This document shows positions 20,136 through 29,917 of a stretch of DNA of 64,000 nt, piece after piece. This DNA is from Gammaproteobacteria bacterium RIFCSPHIGHO2_12_FULL_36_30 (GTDB lineage: Bacteria; Pseudomonadota; Gammaproteobacteria; Coxiellales; Coxiellaceae), in NCBI GenBank assembly GCA_001801815.1, contig MGXU01000003.1, forward strand, positions 1 to 64,000. Direction: 5' to 3'. The notes under the pieces are model-generated. The model worked only from the letters and a program-made list of their open reading frames with translations. It was not told the DNA's origin and searched no databases. The position numbers and the translations under genes are program-made. How positions within the stretch are numbered: position 1 is the stretch's first letter; each line of letters opens with the position of its first letter.

Positions 20136-20206
20136 TATTTTTTCCCATGTATTTTAATTAGTTGGACATAATGTTTATTATGATATCTGCTACAGGAACA
20201 GATAGA

Positions 20207-20212
20207 ATTATA
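20207..20212 (-). promoter_or_regulatory. Candidate -10 of the sdhC operon
   Basis: TATAAT on the minus strand, 72 bases before the sdhC start. No convincing -35 at 17 bases, so it may need an activator. The region is shared with the gltA promoter. Confidence 0.4.
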
Positions 20213-20257
20213 TATCACACGCGGATCAAAATGCGAATTTTATTTTTGCTGTGGAAA

Positions 20258-20286
20258 TTCACACCGCTTTTTTATCATGCTATATT
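20258..20286 (+). promoter_or_regulatory. gltA promoter
   Basis: TTCACA at 20258-20263 (five of six -35 bases), a 17-base spacer and TATATT at 20281-20286 with an upstream TG (extended -10). The gltA start is 33 bases further on. Confidence 0.6.
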
Positions 20287-20319
20287 GCACATTCTATTTC
20301 ACTTTCCAAGAGATGAGCT

Positions 20320-21591
20320 ATGGTAACTGCAAAAAAAAATTCTGCAACATTATCTTTTGACGATCAATCAGTTGAGATGCCAATCTATTTTCCTACGCTC
20401 GGTGAATCAGTTATCGATGTGAAAACACTGGGAAAATATCATCATTACACTTTTGACCCTGGTTTTTATGCAACAGCAGCATGCGAATCAAAAATCACTT
20501 ACATCGATGGCGACAAAGGTGTTTTACTTTATCGCGGTTATTCAATTGATCAACTCGCTGCAAAATGTGATTACATCGATGTGTGTTATTTATTAGTTTA
20601 CGGCGAATTACCTTCAAAAACAGAGAAAAAAACATTTGAAGAAAAAATTGCAGAAGCTGCACCTGTTTGTGATTTCACGAAAAATTTATTTTCAGGTTTT
20701 GCGCGTGATGCACATCCGATGGGAATGTTATTGTCGGTGATGGGTGGATTATCAACGCGTCAAGGCAATGCATGTGATTTAAAAAAACCAGAAGATCGCG
20801 AACGCGCGGTGATTCGTTTGATTGCAAAAATCTCAACAGTTGCTGCAATGACTTATCGACACAATCAAGGCTTGCCATTTATCGCGCCTGATAAAAATTT
20901 AGGGTTTACAAAAAACTTTTTACACATGTTAATGGGCGATGATGAAAAAACACATAATCCAATTTTAATTCGCGCGCTCGATCGTATTTTTATATTGCAC
21001 GCTGATCACGAACAAAATGCATCAACATCAACTGTGCGCATGGCAGGTTCAACTGGCACACATCCTTTTGCCGCAATTTCAGCTGGAATTAGCGCATTGT
21101 GGGGCGCAGCACATGGCGGCGCAAATGAAGCGTGTGTGAATATGTTAAAAATGATTGGTGATGAATCACAAATTGAAAAATATATTGCAAAAGCAAAAGA
21201 TAAAAATGATCCGTTTCGTTTAATGGGATTTGGTCATCGCGTTTATAAAAGTTATGATCCACGCGCGAAAGTAATGCAAGAAACAACACATGAAGTTTTA
21301 GATGCGTTAAATAAACATAATGATCCTTTATTTAAACTTGCTGTAAAGCTTGAGAAAATTGCGTTAAGTGATTCTTATTTTATCGAAAGAAAATTATATC
21401 CGAATGTTGATTTTTATTCAGGTATTACTTTAAGTGCAATGAATATCCCAACAAATTTATTTACTGTTTTTTTCGCGTTAGCAAGAACGGTTGGTTGGGC
21501 AAGTCATTGGCGTGAAATGATGGATGATGCGGATCATCCACTGTATCGTCCGAGACAGTTGTATACAGGGTCGGCGCGCAGAGAAGTGTGA
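20320..21591 (+). CDS. gltA: Citrate synthase
   Basis: Condenses acetyl-CoA and oxaloacetate to citrate. 423 residues, a hexameric type II citrate synthase by length and N-terminal domain. HADHEQNASTSTVRMAGSTG and GFGHRVYKSYDPR hold the two catalytic histidines, and YPNVDFYSGITL the catalytic Asp. AAGAGAT lies 9 bases before the ATG. Divergent from sdhCDAB-sucAB as in E. coli; overlaps pgpA by four bases. Confidence 0.98.
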   Translation: MVTAKKNSATLSFDDQSVEMPIYFPTLGESVIDVKTLGKYHHYTFDPGFYATAACESKITYIDGDKGVLLYRGYSIDQLAAKCDYIDVCYLLVYGELPSKTEKKTFEEKIAEAAPVCDFTKNLFSGFARDAHPMGMLLSVMGGLSTRQGNACDLKKPEDRERAVIRLIAKISTVAAMTYRHNQGLPFIAPDKNLGFTKNFLHMLMGDDEKTHNPILIRALDRIFILHADHEQNASTSTVRMAGSTGTHPFAAISAGISALWGAAHGGANEACVNMLKMIGDESQIEKYIAKAKDKNDPFRLMGFGHRVYKSYDPRAKVMQETTHEVLDALNKHNDPLFKLAVKLEKIALSDSYFIERKLYPNVDFYSGITLSAMNIPTNLFTVFFALARTVGWASHWREMMDDADHPLYRPRQLYTGSARREV

Positions 21592-22088
21592 GCGTGAGAA
21601 AATATCAAAAAAAATCCATCCCCCCACCACATTCAATCTGGACGAACCCCATTCATTTTATCGCATGTGGTTTTGGATTCGGCACATTCCCCTATTTTCC
21701 AGGCACAATCGGCACGCTACTTGCAATTCCATTAACAATTTTTTTATCGCGCACAACATTGCAATTTTATATTGTCGCAGTTGTTTTATTATTTTTAATC
21801 GGCATGTATGTATGCAATATTACCAATCGCGATTTTGGAACCGATGACCACCCCGCCGCCATTATCGATGAAATCGCAACATTTCCCATTGTAATGATTT
21901 TAATTCCAATGAATTGGTATTTCTTATTGATTGGATTTTTATTATTTCGTTTTTTTGACATTGTCAAACCTTTTCCAATTCGGTGGATAGATAAAAATGT
22001 CCACGGCGGTTTTGGCGTGATGCTGGATGATTTATTGGCTGCTATTTTTTCATGGATTATTTTGCACATCATTTTAATTTTGTTATGA
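21588..22088 (+). CDS. pgpA: Phosphatidylglycerophosphatase A
   Basis: Inner-membrane phosphatase converting phosphatidylglycerophosphate to phosphatidylglycerol. 166 residues. GFGFGTFPYFPGTIGTLLAIP, DDHPAAIIDEIATFPIVM (metal-binding Asp/Glu), FFDIVKPFPI and GGFGVMLDDLLAA are family landmarks, interleaved with about four membrane segments. It starts with GTG in a GTGA overlap with the gltA stop; a second in-frame GTG lies two codons on. Translational coupling to gltA is likely. Confidence 0.92.
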   Translation: MSVRKYQKKSIPPPHSIWTNPIHFIACGFGFGTFPYFPGTIGTLLAIPLTIFLSRTTLQFYIVAVVLLFLIGMYVCNITNRDFGTDDHPAAIIDEIATFPIVMILIPMNWYFLLIGFLLFRFFDIVKPFPIRWIDKNVHGGFGVMLDDLLAAIFSWIILHIILILL

Positions 22089-22121
22089 TAAGCTCAGCTC
22101 AACTCATGGATGATATGCCTT

Positions 22122-22799
22122 ATGTTAATCGAAAAAAATCTTACTCATTCCGGCGATCGTCTTCGACGCGCAAGAATTCTCGCTGGCATTTCCACGCGTC
22201 GCGAATTTGAAAAAAAATATCAAATCAGCGCGAATACTTTGCAAGGTTGGGAACAAGGCAAAAATCCATTATCAAAAAAAGGTGCAAAACGTATTATTGA
22301 AGCGTTAAAAATTGAAGGATTAATTTGTTCGTTGGAATGGTTGATGAATGGCACAGGCGTTCCGCCACGTCCGTTTGAAATGACCAATAATCAATTCACA
22401 CCAAGCGACATGGAAAATTTTTTCAGTCAAGTTGCGTTGCAAGAAGAGCAAGCGATTTATCAAGAATTGCAGGCATTTAAAACACATAATCAAAATGCAA
22501 TTATTATTACGATTTCAGATGATACAATGGAACCGCAATTTCGCGCAGGCGATTATGTTGGTGGCGTGCGTTTTACGAAGCCAGAAGAAATTCAATTATA
22601 TTTAGCGCAAGCATGCATTGTTGAATTAGCAGATCACACCATCATTCCGCGTTACATTCATGCAGATAATGAATCTGGAACATACACATTATCTTGCACA
22701 AATTTTCAATCTACCAATCCACCGCTGAATATTTTTAATGCGCGTATTTTAAGTGCTGCGCCGATTTTGTGGCATCGGAAAAAATTGACAAAAGGTTAA
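22122..22799 (+). CDS. HTH/S24-type repressor-like regulator
   Basis: 225 residues from the ATG at 22122 with GGA upstream; an ATG at 22110 is in frame but has no SD. The N-terminal helix-turn-helix is ARILAGISTRREFEKKYQISANTLQGWEQGK. The C-terminal LexA/C2-like fold has ISDDTMEPQFRAGDYVGG where self-cleaving members have SGDSMEP, so the nucleophilic Ser appears replaced by Thr. It is probably a DNA-binding regulator with no autocleavage; target unknown. Phage-derived repressors share this build, but no phage genes are nearby. Confidence 0.78.
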   Translation: MLIEKNLTHSGDRLRRARILAGISTRREFEKKYQISANTLQGWEQGKNPLSKKGAKRIIEALKIEGLICSLEWLMNGTGVPPRPFEMTNNQFTPSDMENFFSQVALQEEQAIYQELQAFKTHNQNAIIITISDDTMEPQFRAGDYVGGVRFTKPEEIQLYLAQACIVELADHTIIPRYIHADNESGTYTLSCTNFQSTNPPLNIFNARILSAAPILWHRKKLTKG

Positions 22800-22839
22800 T
22801 GTGTCACTATAGTCACAGAAAACTATTTTTAGAAATATC

Positions 22840-23187
22840 GTGCAATTACCTGACATAAAAAAAATGCTGGCGTTTATTTTTTTTGCATTAACAACGCATG
22901 CTCAAGGCAACACAACCAATCATACTGGTACATCTGCACCATCAAAATATCGTCACGTCGATCCACGCGCAATTTCAGCAGCTGAAGCAATTAGCATAAT
23001 GTCGTTAATAATAGGTTTGATCATGCTGGTTTGTTGTTGGGTTTTTAGAAAAGGTGATGGCGGCATGCAATTGCACACTTCGCCTCGACTTAATGAACGA
23101 GTGGTGCTCCCAGATCCGCCAAGCTATGGCGGTACCGATGAGCCCGATCATAACACCAGGGTTTCCGCGGAATTTGTGCAGGCATAG
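22840..23187 (+). CDS. Small membrane protein of unknown function
   Basis: 115 residues. An N-terminal hydrophobic stretch MLAFIFFALTTHAQG looks like a cleavable signal peptide, one membrane helix covers about 48-67 (AISIMSLIIGLIMLVCCWVF), and a polar Pro-rich tail follows. The start could be the GTG at 22840 or the ATG at 22864; neither has a clear SD. No family recognised. It converges on nusB with 7 bases between stops. Confidence 0.5.
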   Translation: MQLPDIKKMLAFIFFALTTHAQGNTTNHTGTSAPSKYRHVDPRAISAAEAISIMSLIIGLIMLVCCWVFRKGDGGMQLHTSPRLNERVVLPDPPSYGGTDEPDHNTRVSAEFVQA

Positions 23188-23194
23188 AAAAATT

Positions 23195-23626
23195 TTATTT
23201 ATTATTTTTCACCATCGCATTCAACACACCGTTCACAAATTTATAACCATCTTGCGAGCCAAATTCTTTGGTTAAATTAATCGCTTCATTAATGACAACA
23301 ACAGGCGGGACTTCTTTTTGATGTGTTAATTCAAAAACTGCTAATCGCAAAACTGCTAATTCTACGGGATTTAATTGTGTTATTGCGCGATCTAAAAATG
23401 GCGTCATTGATTTATCGAGTGATTCAATATTTTTTAAAGTGCCTAAAACTAAAATGCGAAAATAATCGAGATCAATATTTTTTTCTTCGCGCAAATGATC
23501 GATTAAAAATTCTTGTAATAAAGTATCGATCGCTTCATCTGAAAAATGCGATTGAAAAATTACTTGCATTGCGTACGCGCGAGATTGATGGCGTTTGTTG
23601 GGAATAGCTGGTTTTTTTGAATTCAT
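23195..23626 (-). CDS. nusB: Transcription antitermination factor NusB
   Basis: 143 residues, all helical. SRAYAMQVIFQSHF near the N-terminus and PVVVINEAINLTKEFGSQDGYKFVNGVLNA at the C-terminus are conserved NusB segments. With NusE it binds boxA in rRNA leaders. Its ATG directly abuts the nrdR stop (TAAATG); the rib genes commonly found between the two are missing. Confidence 0.96.
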   Translation of the reverse strand: MNSKKPAIPNKRHQSRAYAMQVIFQSHFSDEAIDTLLQEFLIDHLREEKNIDLDYFRILVLGTLKNIESLDKSMTPFLDRAITQLNPVELAVLRLAVFELTHQKEVPPVVVINEAINLTKEFGSQDGYKFVNGVLNAMVKNNK

Positions 23627-24082
23627 TTACACTTCCGATTGCAATTTTTGTATTTCTGCATGAAACGCATTGATATCTTGAAAACTACGATAAATAGAAG
23701 CAAATCGCACATAGGCAACTTGATCCATTTCACGCAATTCATTCATTACCCATTCACCTAATTGCAATGATGCAATTTCACGCTCGCCCGATGCGCGAAC
23801 ATTTTTTAAAATGCGATTGATTGCCGCATCAATTTTTTCTGTAATCACAGGTCTTTTTTCTAATGCGTGTAACATGCCCGCTTTTAATTTTTCAACATCA
23901 AATGCGCAGCGTTCACCATCGCGTTTAATCACGCGCGGCAAAGATAATTCCACTGTTTCGAAAGTCGTGATGCGTTCATTGCATGCAATACATTCGCGAC
24001 GACGACGCACTTGTGAACCGTCATCGGTTAAGCGTGAGTCAATCACTTTTGTGTCGGCGGTGTTGCAAAATGGGCAGTGCAT
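23627..24082 (-). CDS. nrdR: Transcriptional repressor NrdR
   Basis: Represses ribonucleotide reductase operons in response to ATP/dATP. 151 residues. The zinc ribbon [17 protein letters not shown]...[12 protein letters not shown] covers residues 1-45, and the ATP-cone begins [15 protein letters not shown]. Starts 14 bases after the glyA stop; glyA-nrdR is a common pairing. Confidence 0.97.
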   Translation of the reverse strand: MHCPFCNTADTKVIDSRLTDDGSQVRRRRECIACNERITTFETVELSLPRVIKRDGERCAFDVEKLKAGMLHALEKRPVITEKIDAAINRILKNVRASGEREIASLQLGEWVMNELREMDQVAYVRFASIYRSFQDINAFHAEIQKLQSEV

Positions 24083-24096
24083 GTGGGCATTATCCG

Positions 24097-25335
24097 TTAT
24101 TCGTTATCCGTTTCGTACACCGGAAATTTTTTACAAAGTTCCGATACATTATTTTTCACACGCATTAAAACAGCGTCATTAGTTATATCATCTAAAATAT
24201 CGGCAATCCAGCTTGCCACTAATTTTGCTTCGGCGATTTTAAATCCGCGTGTTGTCATTGCAGGTGAACCAATGCGCAAACCGCTGGTGATAAACGGCGA
24301 ACGCGTTTCGCCAGGAACCGTATTTTTATTTAATGTAATATGCGCTTGCCCTAATCGAATTTCTGCATCTTTTCCCGTGATATTTTTATTTAACAAACTT
24401 AACAAAAATAAATGATTGTCTGTGCCGCCTGAAACAATATCGTAATTTCTTTTTTGTAATGTATCTGCCATCGCGCGCGCATTATCAATTACATTTTGTT
24501 GATAAATTTTAAATGATGGATCGAGCGCTTCTTGAAATCCCACTGCTTTTGCCGCAATAACATGCATTAATGGTCCGCCTTGCGAGCCTGGAAAAACAGC
24601 GGAATTTAATTTTTTTTCTAATTCTGGATTTTTTTTGGCAAGAATTAATCCGCCGCGTGGACCGCGTAATGTTTTATGTGTTGTTGAAGTTGTCACATCT
24701 GCAATATTCACAGGTGATGGATATAATCCTACTGCAATTAATCCTGCAACGTGTGCCATATCAACCATGAAATACGCCCCCACTTCATCTGCAATTTCAC
24801 GCATTAATTTCCAATCCACAATTCGCGAATAAGCAGAAAATCCACCGACCAATACTTTAGGTCTATTTTTTAAGGCTAAATCACGCATTTGATCATAATC
24901 AATTAATCCTTGTGCATTTAATCCGTAATGAATTGCTTTATAAATTTTTCCAGAAAAACTCACTGGCGCGCCGTGTGTTAAATGTCCGCCATTCGATAAA
25001 TCCATTCCTAAAATCATTTCGCCTGGTTGTAATAATGCTGCATAGGCAGCTTGATTTGCTTGCGAACCAGAATGCGGTTGCACGTTTGCATAATCTGCAT
25101 TAAATAATTTTTTTACGCGTTCAATTGCAAAATTTTCGACGACGTCGACAAATTCACATCCGCCGTAATATCTTTTTCCGGGATAACCTTCGGCGTACTT
25201 GTTTGTGAGTACAGTCCCTTGCGCTTTTAAAATATCGCGGCTGACATAATTTTCAGATGCGATTAATTCAATGTGATCTTCTTGACGTTGCGCTTCATTT
25301 GCAATCGCTTGCCACAATTCAAAATCATTTTGCAT
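24097..25335 (-). CDS. glyA: Serine hydroxymethyltransferase
   Basis: PLP enzyme that converts serine and tetrahydrofolate to glycine and methylene-THF. 412 residues. [18 protein letters not shown] includes the PLP-binding Lys, and [16 protein letters not shown] and [10 protein letters not shown] are active-site segments. GGAG precedes the ATG. The spacer after its stop contains short degenerate direct repeats of GTTATCCG type, which also overlap the end of the gene. Confidence 0.98.
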   Translation of the reverse strand: MQNDFELWQAIANEAQRQEDHIELIASENYVSRDILKAQGTVLTNKYAEGYPGKRYYGGCEFVDVVENFAIERVKKLFNADYANVQPHSGSQANQAAYAALLQPGEMILGMDLSNGGHLTHGAPVSFSGKIYKAIHYGLNAQGLIDYDQMRDLALKNRPKVLVGGFSAYSRIVDWKLMREIADEVGAYFMVDMAHVAGLIAVGLYPSPVNIADVTTSTTHKTLRGPRGGLILAKKNPELEKKLNSAVFPGSQGGPLMHVIAAKAVGFQEALDPSFKIYQQNVIDNARAMADTLQKRNYDIVSGGTDNHLFLLSLLNKNITGKDAEIRLGQAHITLNKNTVPGETRSPFITSGLRIGSPAMTTRGFKIAEAKLVASWIADILDDITNDAVLMRVKNNVSELCKKFPVYETDNE

Positions 25336-25574
25336 GGAAAACTCCGTTGAAAAAATATTTCACGCAGTGTAACTCAGTTTTAAGAAAACAAATAGTTGGG
25401 GTTTTGTGAATTTTTCTGAACTTTTAAAACAGCAAGAAATTTTACAAATTTGGATTAATAAAATCACTTAACTATATGATTTTAAAATTAATATTATTTT
25501 GTGCATTTTATGAGCATTTTTTCAAGGACGAACTATAGTTACGGGTAAGCGAAATGTTTTGTGAGGATTGCGTG

Positions 25575-26924
25575 ATGTGTACATTAAAGATGTTTTTGAA
25601 GGTATTAACTTTTGGATTGATTTTTATAACATTCACTAGTTATGCTGGCATTTTAATTAATACTTCTGGCGCAGAACCAAACGCACTTTTATATAGCTGC
25701 ACAGGTGTTTCAAATGGAAACGCGGGTGGACCACATGCTACATCAATTACAGCTGCTTGTAGTCCTGCGGCAAATCAAATTACTGTTTCGAGCGGTAGCA
25801 ACAGTTGTACAGCCTGCATCAGCAGCGGAACATTAGTCAGCGGAAATTATCCTTGTGGGAATGCAAGTGGAACGACATTCGCACTTTCACCATCAAACAG
25901 TTGGTCTGGCGCAGGTGGCGCTAGCAGTTGTCCTGGTGGTGGCGGCGGTGGCGTTAACCCACCAACCGGAGTTAGTGCAACTGGCACGGGTGGATCAGCA
26001 ACAGTTACATGGAACGCGGCGACAGGCGGAACACCACCGTATACTTATACTGTTACAGCAACACCAACGCCAACACAACCTTTGCCAACTCCAACACAAA
26101 CAACTACTGCAACATTAGCTGGATTAACAGCGGCTAGTTATAAAATTGTAGTGAACGTAACGGATTCAGCGAGTATTCCTGATCAAAATGCTTCAGCACC
26201 ATACACTTTTCCAAACGGCGGCAGACAAATTACAGTTACGAATAGCACTAGCAATGATCCGATAACTGTTTACATGGGTATTTTAGGATATGTATTGGGA
26301 CCAGACGATCCTGTAACTCATCTACCAACACATATTCCTAGTCTTGCTTTCTTCAACGCGTGCTTTACGCTGGTCAGCACTCCAACATGTCAATTTACTA
26401 CCAGCAATCCGATCGTTTGCCAATTTTCACTGGGCAAAGGCCAATCAGGCACAATAAATATTGTTCCGATTACGCCAACCAGCGCTAATTGCACATCACT
26501 TGCAGCCACCAATAATGCACCTACATCACAAGCCAGCGTTGCTTTTTCGGTGAGTAACTTGCCATGGTCTAACGTACCACCAACAACTCTTGCTGAATTT
26601 ACACTCAACGGTGTTAATTCGCAGGACACAATCGATATCAGCGCAGTTTCTGGAGTAAACAACTTGATACAAATTACAGGAACGAGCAATAAATTTAACA
26701 TCGATATGTCTAAAGCAACTCCTGGATCATACAACGGTATAGCCGGAATTTATCCATTGGGATGCGATATCTGTTCAGGCTCGGTAGGTCCACCTAATCC
26801 GCCGGGCGTACAACCAAAAGCAAATTGTCAAGGCGGCACACAATATGATCCAGTTCCTGTCTGCCAAATTGCAAGAACACAAATAACAGATAACTACACT
26901 GTCACTTTTACTGATGTGCCATAA
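25575..26924 (+). CDS. Secreted protein with a fibronectin/Ig-like domain
   Basis: 449 residues from the ATG at 25575, which has GAGGA upstream; the ATG at 25554 lacks an SD. The signal peptide is MCTLKMFLKVLTFGLIFITF with likely cleavage after SYA. A small Cys-rich region follows (YSCTG, AACSP, SCTACIS, YPCGN), then a Gly-rich hinge and a fibronectin-III/Ig-like domain at about 135-215 (PPTGVSATGTGGSATVTWNA). The remaining ~230 residues hold further paired cysteines and no known domain. Probably periplasmic or exported through the outer membrane. The preceding gap after glyA holds no other gene. Confidence 0.7.
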   Translation: MCTLKMFLKVLTFGLIFITFTSYAGILINTSGAEPNALLYSCTGVSNGNAGGPHATSITAACSPAANQITVSSGSNSCTACISSGTLVSGNYPCGNASGTTFALSPSNSWSGAGGASSCPGGGGGGVNPPTGVSATGTGGSATVTWNAATGGTPPYTYTVTATPTPTQPLPTPTQTTTATLAGLTAASYKIVVNVTDSASIPDQNASAPYTFPNGGRQITVTNSTSNDPITVYMGILGYVLGPDDPVTHLPTHIPSLAFFNACFTLVSTPTCQFTTSNPIVCQFSLGKGQSGTINIVPITPTSANCTSLAATNNAPTSQASVAFSVSNLPWSNVPPTTLAEFTLNGVNSQDTIDISAVSGVNNLIQITGTSNKFNIDMSKATPGSYNGIAGIYPLGCDICSGSVGPPNPPGVQPKANCQGGTQYDPVPVCQIARTQITDNYTVTFTDVP

Positions 26925-26937
26925 ATAAATTGCGCCA

Positions 26938-26974
26938 GGCTTGTCTTTTAAAATTAAATAAAAGACAACGCCTG
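26938..26974. terminator. Hairpin between convergent genes
   Basis: Arms AGGC-TTGTCTTTTA and TAAAAGACAA-C-GCCT around an 8-base AT loop. It overlaps the radA C-terminus and lies 14 bases after the plus-strand secreted-protein gene, so it could terminate either strand. Confidence 0.5.
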
Positions 26975-28354
26975 CTGCACATTCTCAACCGCAATAATTT
27001 CCATATTATTTATTTTCATCTTCGGCGCATTCGCCTTTGGAATAATCGCTTTTTTAAATCCATGTTTCGCCGCTTCTTTAATTCGTTCTTGTCCACTCGG
27101 CACAGGTCGAATTTCGCCAGACAATCCAATTTCGCCAAAAACAATTACATCAGATTGCAATAATTTATTTTTTAAACTAGAAATAACAGCTAAAACCTGC
27201 GCTAAATCCGCCGCCGTTTCCATCACGCGCAAACCACCAACCACATTTACAAAAACATCTTGATCATAAGTTGCAGTGCCAGTATGACGATGCAAAACAG
27301 CAAGCAACATCGACAGACGATTATGATCTAATCCAACTGTCACGCGCCGCGGATTTGCCAAATGACTTTCATCAACGAGCGCCTGCACTTCAACTAATAA
27401 TGGACGACTTCCCTCCCAAACAACCGTCGTCACATTTCCCGGAACAGCAGTTGCATGTCCCGATAAAAAAATCGCGGAAGGATTCGCAACTTGTTTTAAT
27501 CCACTTTCAGTCATTGCAAAAATACCCACTTCATTCACCGCACCAAATCTATTTTTCACAGCGCGAATAACGCGGTAACGCGAATCATTTTGTCCTTCAA
27601 AATATAAAACTGCATCGACCATGTGTTCCAAAACACGCGGTCCCGCAATCGTTCCATCTTTTGTAACATGTCCAACAATAAATAATGCAATCCCTTTTTG
27701 TTTTGCAATCATCACGAGTTTTGCAGCACTTTCTCGCACTTGTGAAACACCACCTGGCGCTGATGGAATTAAATCGGTATACATTGTTTGAATAGAATCA
27801 ATCACCATAATTTTTGGCTGAAATTTTTCTGTAGCCATTAAAATTTTTTCAACATTCGTTTCTGCTAATAAAGATAAATTATTTTGCGGCAGTCCCAAAC
27901 GTTGCGCACGTAATGCTAATTGTTGTAATGATTCTTCACCGGTGACGTAAAGTGGTTTATAATTTATTGCTTCTCGAGATGTTGCGCTCACGCTTCCGCA
28001 TGAGCTTCCGATATGCGATAAAATTTGTAATAAAATAGTAGATTTTCCAACGCCCGGATCACCACCAATTAAAACAGCAGAATCAGAAACTAATCCGCCA
28101 CCTAAAATTAAATCAAATTCATCTAATCCAGTTTGAATTCGTGAATGTGTTTCAATTTTTACATCTTGAATTGCAGTAATTTCAGATAAAACACCGGCAA
28201 ATCCAGCCATTCTTGGATTTTCCGATTTAGAATTCGCAAGCTGCATTTCTTCAGAAATAGTATTCCATTTTCCACATTCCAAACATTGCCCTTGCCATTT
28301 ATTATATTGCGCGTCGCAGTGTGCGCAGGTGAAAATAGTTTTGGTTTTAATCAT
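26954..28354 (-). CDS. radA: DNA repair protein RadA
   Basis: 466 residues. The N-terminal zinc finger is CAHCDAQYNKWQGQCLECGKW. The RecA-like ATPase has Walker A GGDPGVGKST near 98 and the KNRFG signature near 266. A Lon-like domain occupies the C-terminus. It acts in branch migration and processing of recombination intermediates. Its ATG overlaps the hipA TGA (ATGA), so radA is downstream of, and probably coupled to, the hipBA toxin-antitoxin pair. Confidence 0.96.
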   Translation of the reverse strand: MIKTKTIFTCAHCDAQYNKWQGQCLECGKWNTISEEMQLANSKSENPRMAGFAGVLSEITAIQDVKIETHSRIQTGLDEFDLILGGGLVSDSAVLIGGDPGVGKSTILLQILSHIGSSCGSVSATSREAINYKPLYVTGEESLQQLALRAQRLGLPQNNLSLLAETNVEKILMATEKFQPKIMVIDSIQTMYTDLIPSAPGGVSQVRESAAKLVMIAKQKGIALFIVGHVTKDGTIAGPRVLEHMVDAVLYFEGQNDSRYRVIRAVKNRFGAVNEVGIFAMTESGLKQVANPSAIFLSGHATAVPGNVTTVVWEGSRPLLVEVQALVDESHLANPRRVTVGLDHNRLSMLLAVLHRHTGTATYDQDVFVNVVGGLRVMETAADLAQVLAVISSLKNKLLQSDVIVFGEIGLSGEIRPVPSGQERIKEAAKHGFKKAIIPKANAPKMKINNMEIIAVENVQQALSFI

Positions 28355-29586
28355 AAAATTGAATCCAGTTGTTTTTGAATTAATTTAACATTACTTACAT
28401 TCACGTCATATTGTTTCGCAAATCTTTTCCATTGACTTAATGCATCTTTCGTTTGCGCAATAATATTTTGAATTATTTTATTATCTAATTTTATTTGTAA
28501 TCCTAATTTTTTTAAATCCGCCAAAATAATATTTTTTCCTTTTCCAAATACAGTTGTGCTTTGCTCACCACCCAGTCCCGATGAAAAAGTTAAATCATAT
28601 GCGGGAGATAAAATCCATTCACCTTGTTCGTTCATTAAAAATGAAAAATTTTTCGCATGATCATCTCGGTTATGCGATAAAACATTAAAAACAGCTTGTC
28701 GATACATTTTTTCAACTTCACGATGATCGCGAGTCAACACTTCTGTTAACGATAATAAATCCTGATAATCAAGTGATGGTGTTCGAAAATCAACATGTAA
28801 TAAACCTGCTGCGGTATGAACATGGATTCTTTTTTGATGATCACGATCAAATCGTTTTGTCGCAAAATAAGCGCTTTTTTTTGTGGAAAATAAATGTGTA
28901 TCAGTCATGGTTAATCCTGCTTCGCGCGCCATCAAAGAATAAATATATTCAATTGCGCCCGCATCATGACCATCAATTATATTAGGAAATTTAACCATCC
29001 ACGGCATATATTTTTTTGGTAATGCATGCGCGCCGTACACAATATTTTTTTTATCACGATCAACACCAATCATTATTTTCGGACGTGCGCCTGCAGATGA
29101 TCCATTCAACGCCAATAATGTTTGCAATATATTATCCGCTTCACCATCCAATATTTTTTGCGAATGCAATGCGAGATAATCTAAATTCATTTTTTTTATT
29201 TTTATTTTATCGTGCAAATCAGGCTCATAAATTAATGCGCCCATGCCAGTTGTGCCAACGTGCGCTAATCGATCGAGTGGTGTCAGTATGTTTGGTAAAA
29301 TATTTTGTTGACGCAGCAATCTATCTAACAACAATCGGCCCCAACCGTCTGGCAAGCTGTCATAAAATAATCCTGGTAAACCTTCAAATAAATTTCGATC
29401 TGCAATTTTTAAACCTGGTTCGACTGGCAATTTCAATGGTGAAATCGGTAATGCATTTTTCAAAAAAGATAAATCATATTCAAAGTAAATTTGATGATTG
29501 CGAATGGCTAATCTGCCAACAGGAATAATTTTTTTTTCTCCAAAATCCAATGACACTTTTATTTCAGTGATGGGAGCATAATTCAT
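28351..29586 (-). CDS. hipA: HipA-family toxin kinase
   Basis: 411 residues. The N-terminal HipA domain contains GLPGLFYDSLPDGWGRLLLD. The Ser/Thr-kinase-like C-terminal half has GSSAGARPKI (regulatory phospho-loop), MVKFPN, HNRDDHAKNFSFLM (catalytic Asp region near 309) and PAYDLTFS (metal-binding Asp). HipA kinases phosphorylate tRNA synthetases and induce dormancy. The ATG at 29586 overlaps the antitoxin TGA (ATGA); a GTG three codons upstream is less likely. Confidence 0.92.
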   Translation of the reverse strand: MNYAPITEIKVSLDFGEKKIIPVGRLAIRNHQIYFEYDLSFLKNALPISPLKLPVEPGLKIADRNLFEGLPGLFYDSLPDGWGRLLLDRLLRQQNILPNILTPLDRLAHVGTTGMGALIYEPDLHDKIKIKKMNLDYLALHSQKILDGEADNILQTLLALNGSSAGARPKIMIGVDRDKKNIVYGAHALPKKYMPWMVKFPNIIDGHDAGAIEYIYSLMAREAGLTMTDTHLFSTKKSAYFATKRFDRDHQKRIHVHTAAGLLHVDFRTPSLDYQDLLSLTEVLTRDHREVEKMYRQAVFNVLSHNRDDHAKNFSFLMNEQGEWILSPAYDLTFSSGLGGEQSTTVFGKGKNIILADLKKLGLQIKLDNKIIQNIIAQTKDALSQWKRFAKQYDVNVSNVKLIQKQLDSIL

Positions 29587-29891
29587 GTGCGCCACCCTTT
29601 TTTGCGAGCGGATTTTTTATTTTCTTTTAATACATCGTCAATATTTTCAAAAGGAATTGATTCAATTGTAGTTGCGCGCACTACATTCTCTAACAATCCC
29701 AACACCATTAAAATTTTTAAAAAAGATTCTAATGAAATAAACCCTGTCTGCTCAAATTTACGCAACGTTGCCAATTTCACATCAGCGCGCACCGCCAAAC
29801 CATATTGGGTATATCCTTTACTAACGCGACATCGACGCAGATTATGCGCTAACTGAATTTGTGTGGTCGAAACGGTTATAAGTGATATCAT
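29583..29891 (-). CDS. hipB: HipB-like XRE antitoxin
   Basis: 102 residues with a helix-turn-helix: LAHNLRRCRVSKGYTQYGLA and DVKLATLRKFEQTGFISLES. The antitoxin-first order and four-base overlap with hipA are standard. The basic tail KKSARKKGW follows. Confidence 0.85.
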   Translation of the reverse strand: MISLITVSTTQIQLAHNLRRCRVSKGYTQYGLAVRADVKLATLRKFEQTGFISLESFLKILMVLGLLENVVRATTIESIPFENIDDVLKENKKSARKKGWRT

Positions 29892-29917
29892 AGTGGTACT
29901 TTCATTGATTTAGACGT

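Noticed and set aside
24091-24112. Short GTTATCCG-like direct repeats between nrdR and glyA
   Set aside because: Only two or three degenerate units; too short for CRISPR or a binding array.
25467-25500. Possible PmrA box before the secreted fibronectin-like gene
   Set aside because: Two TTAA cores are present but 13 bases apart instead of 11, and flanking bases do not fit.
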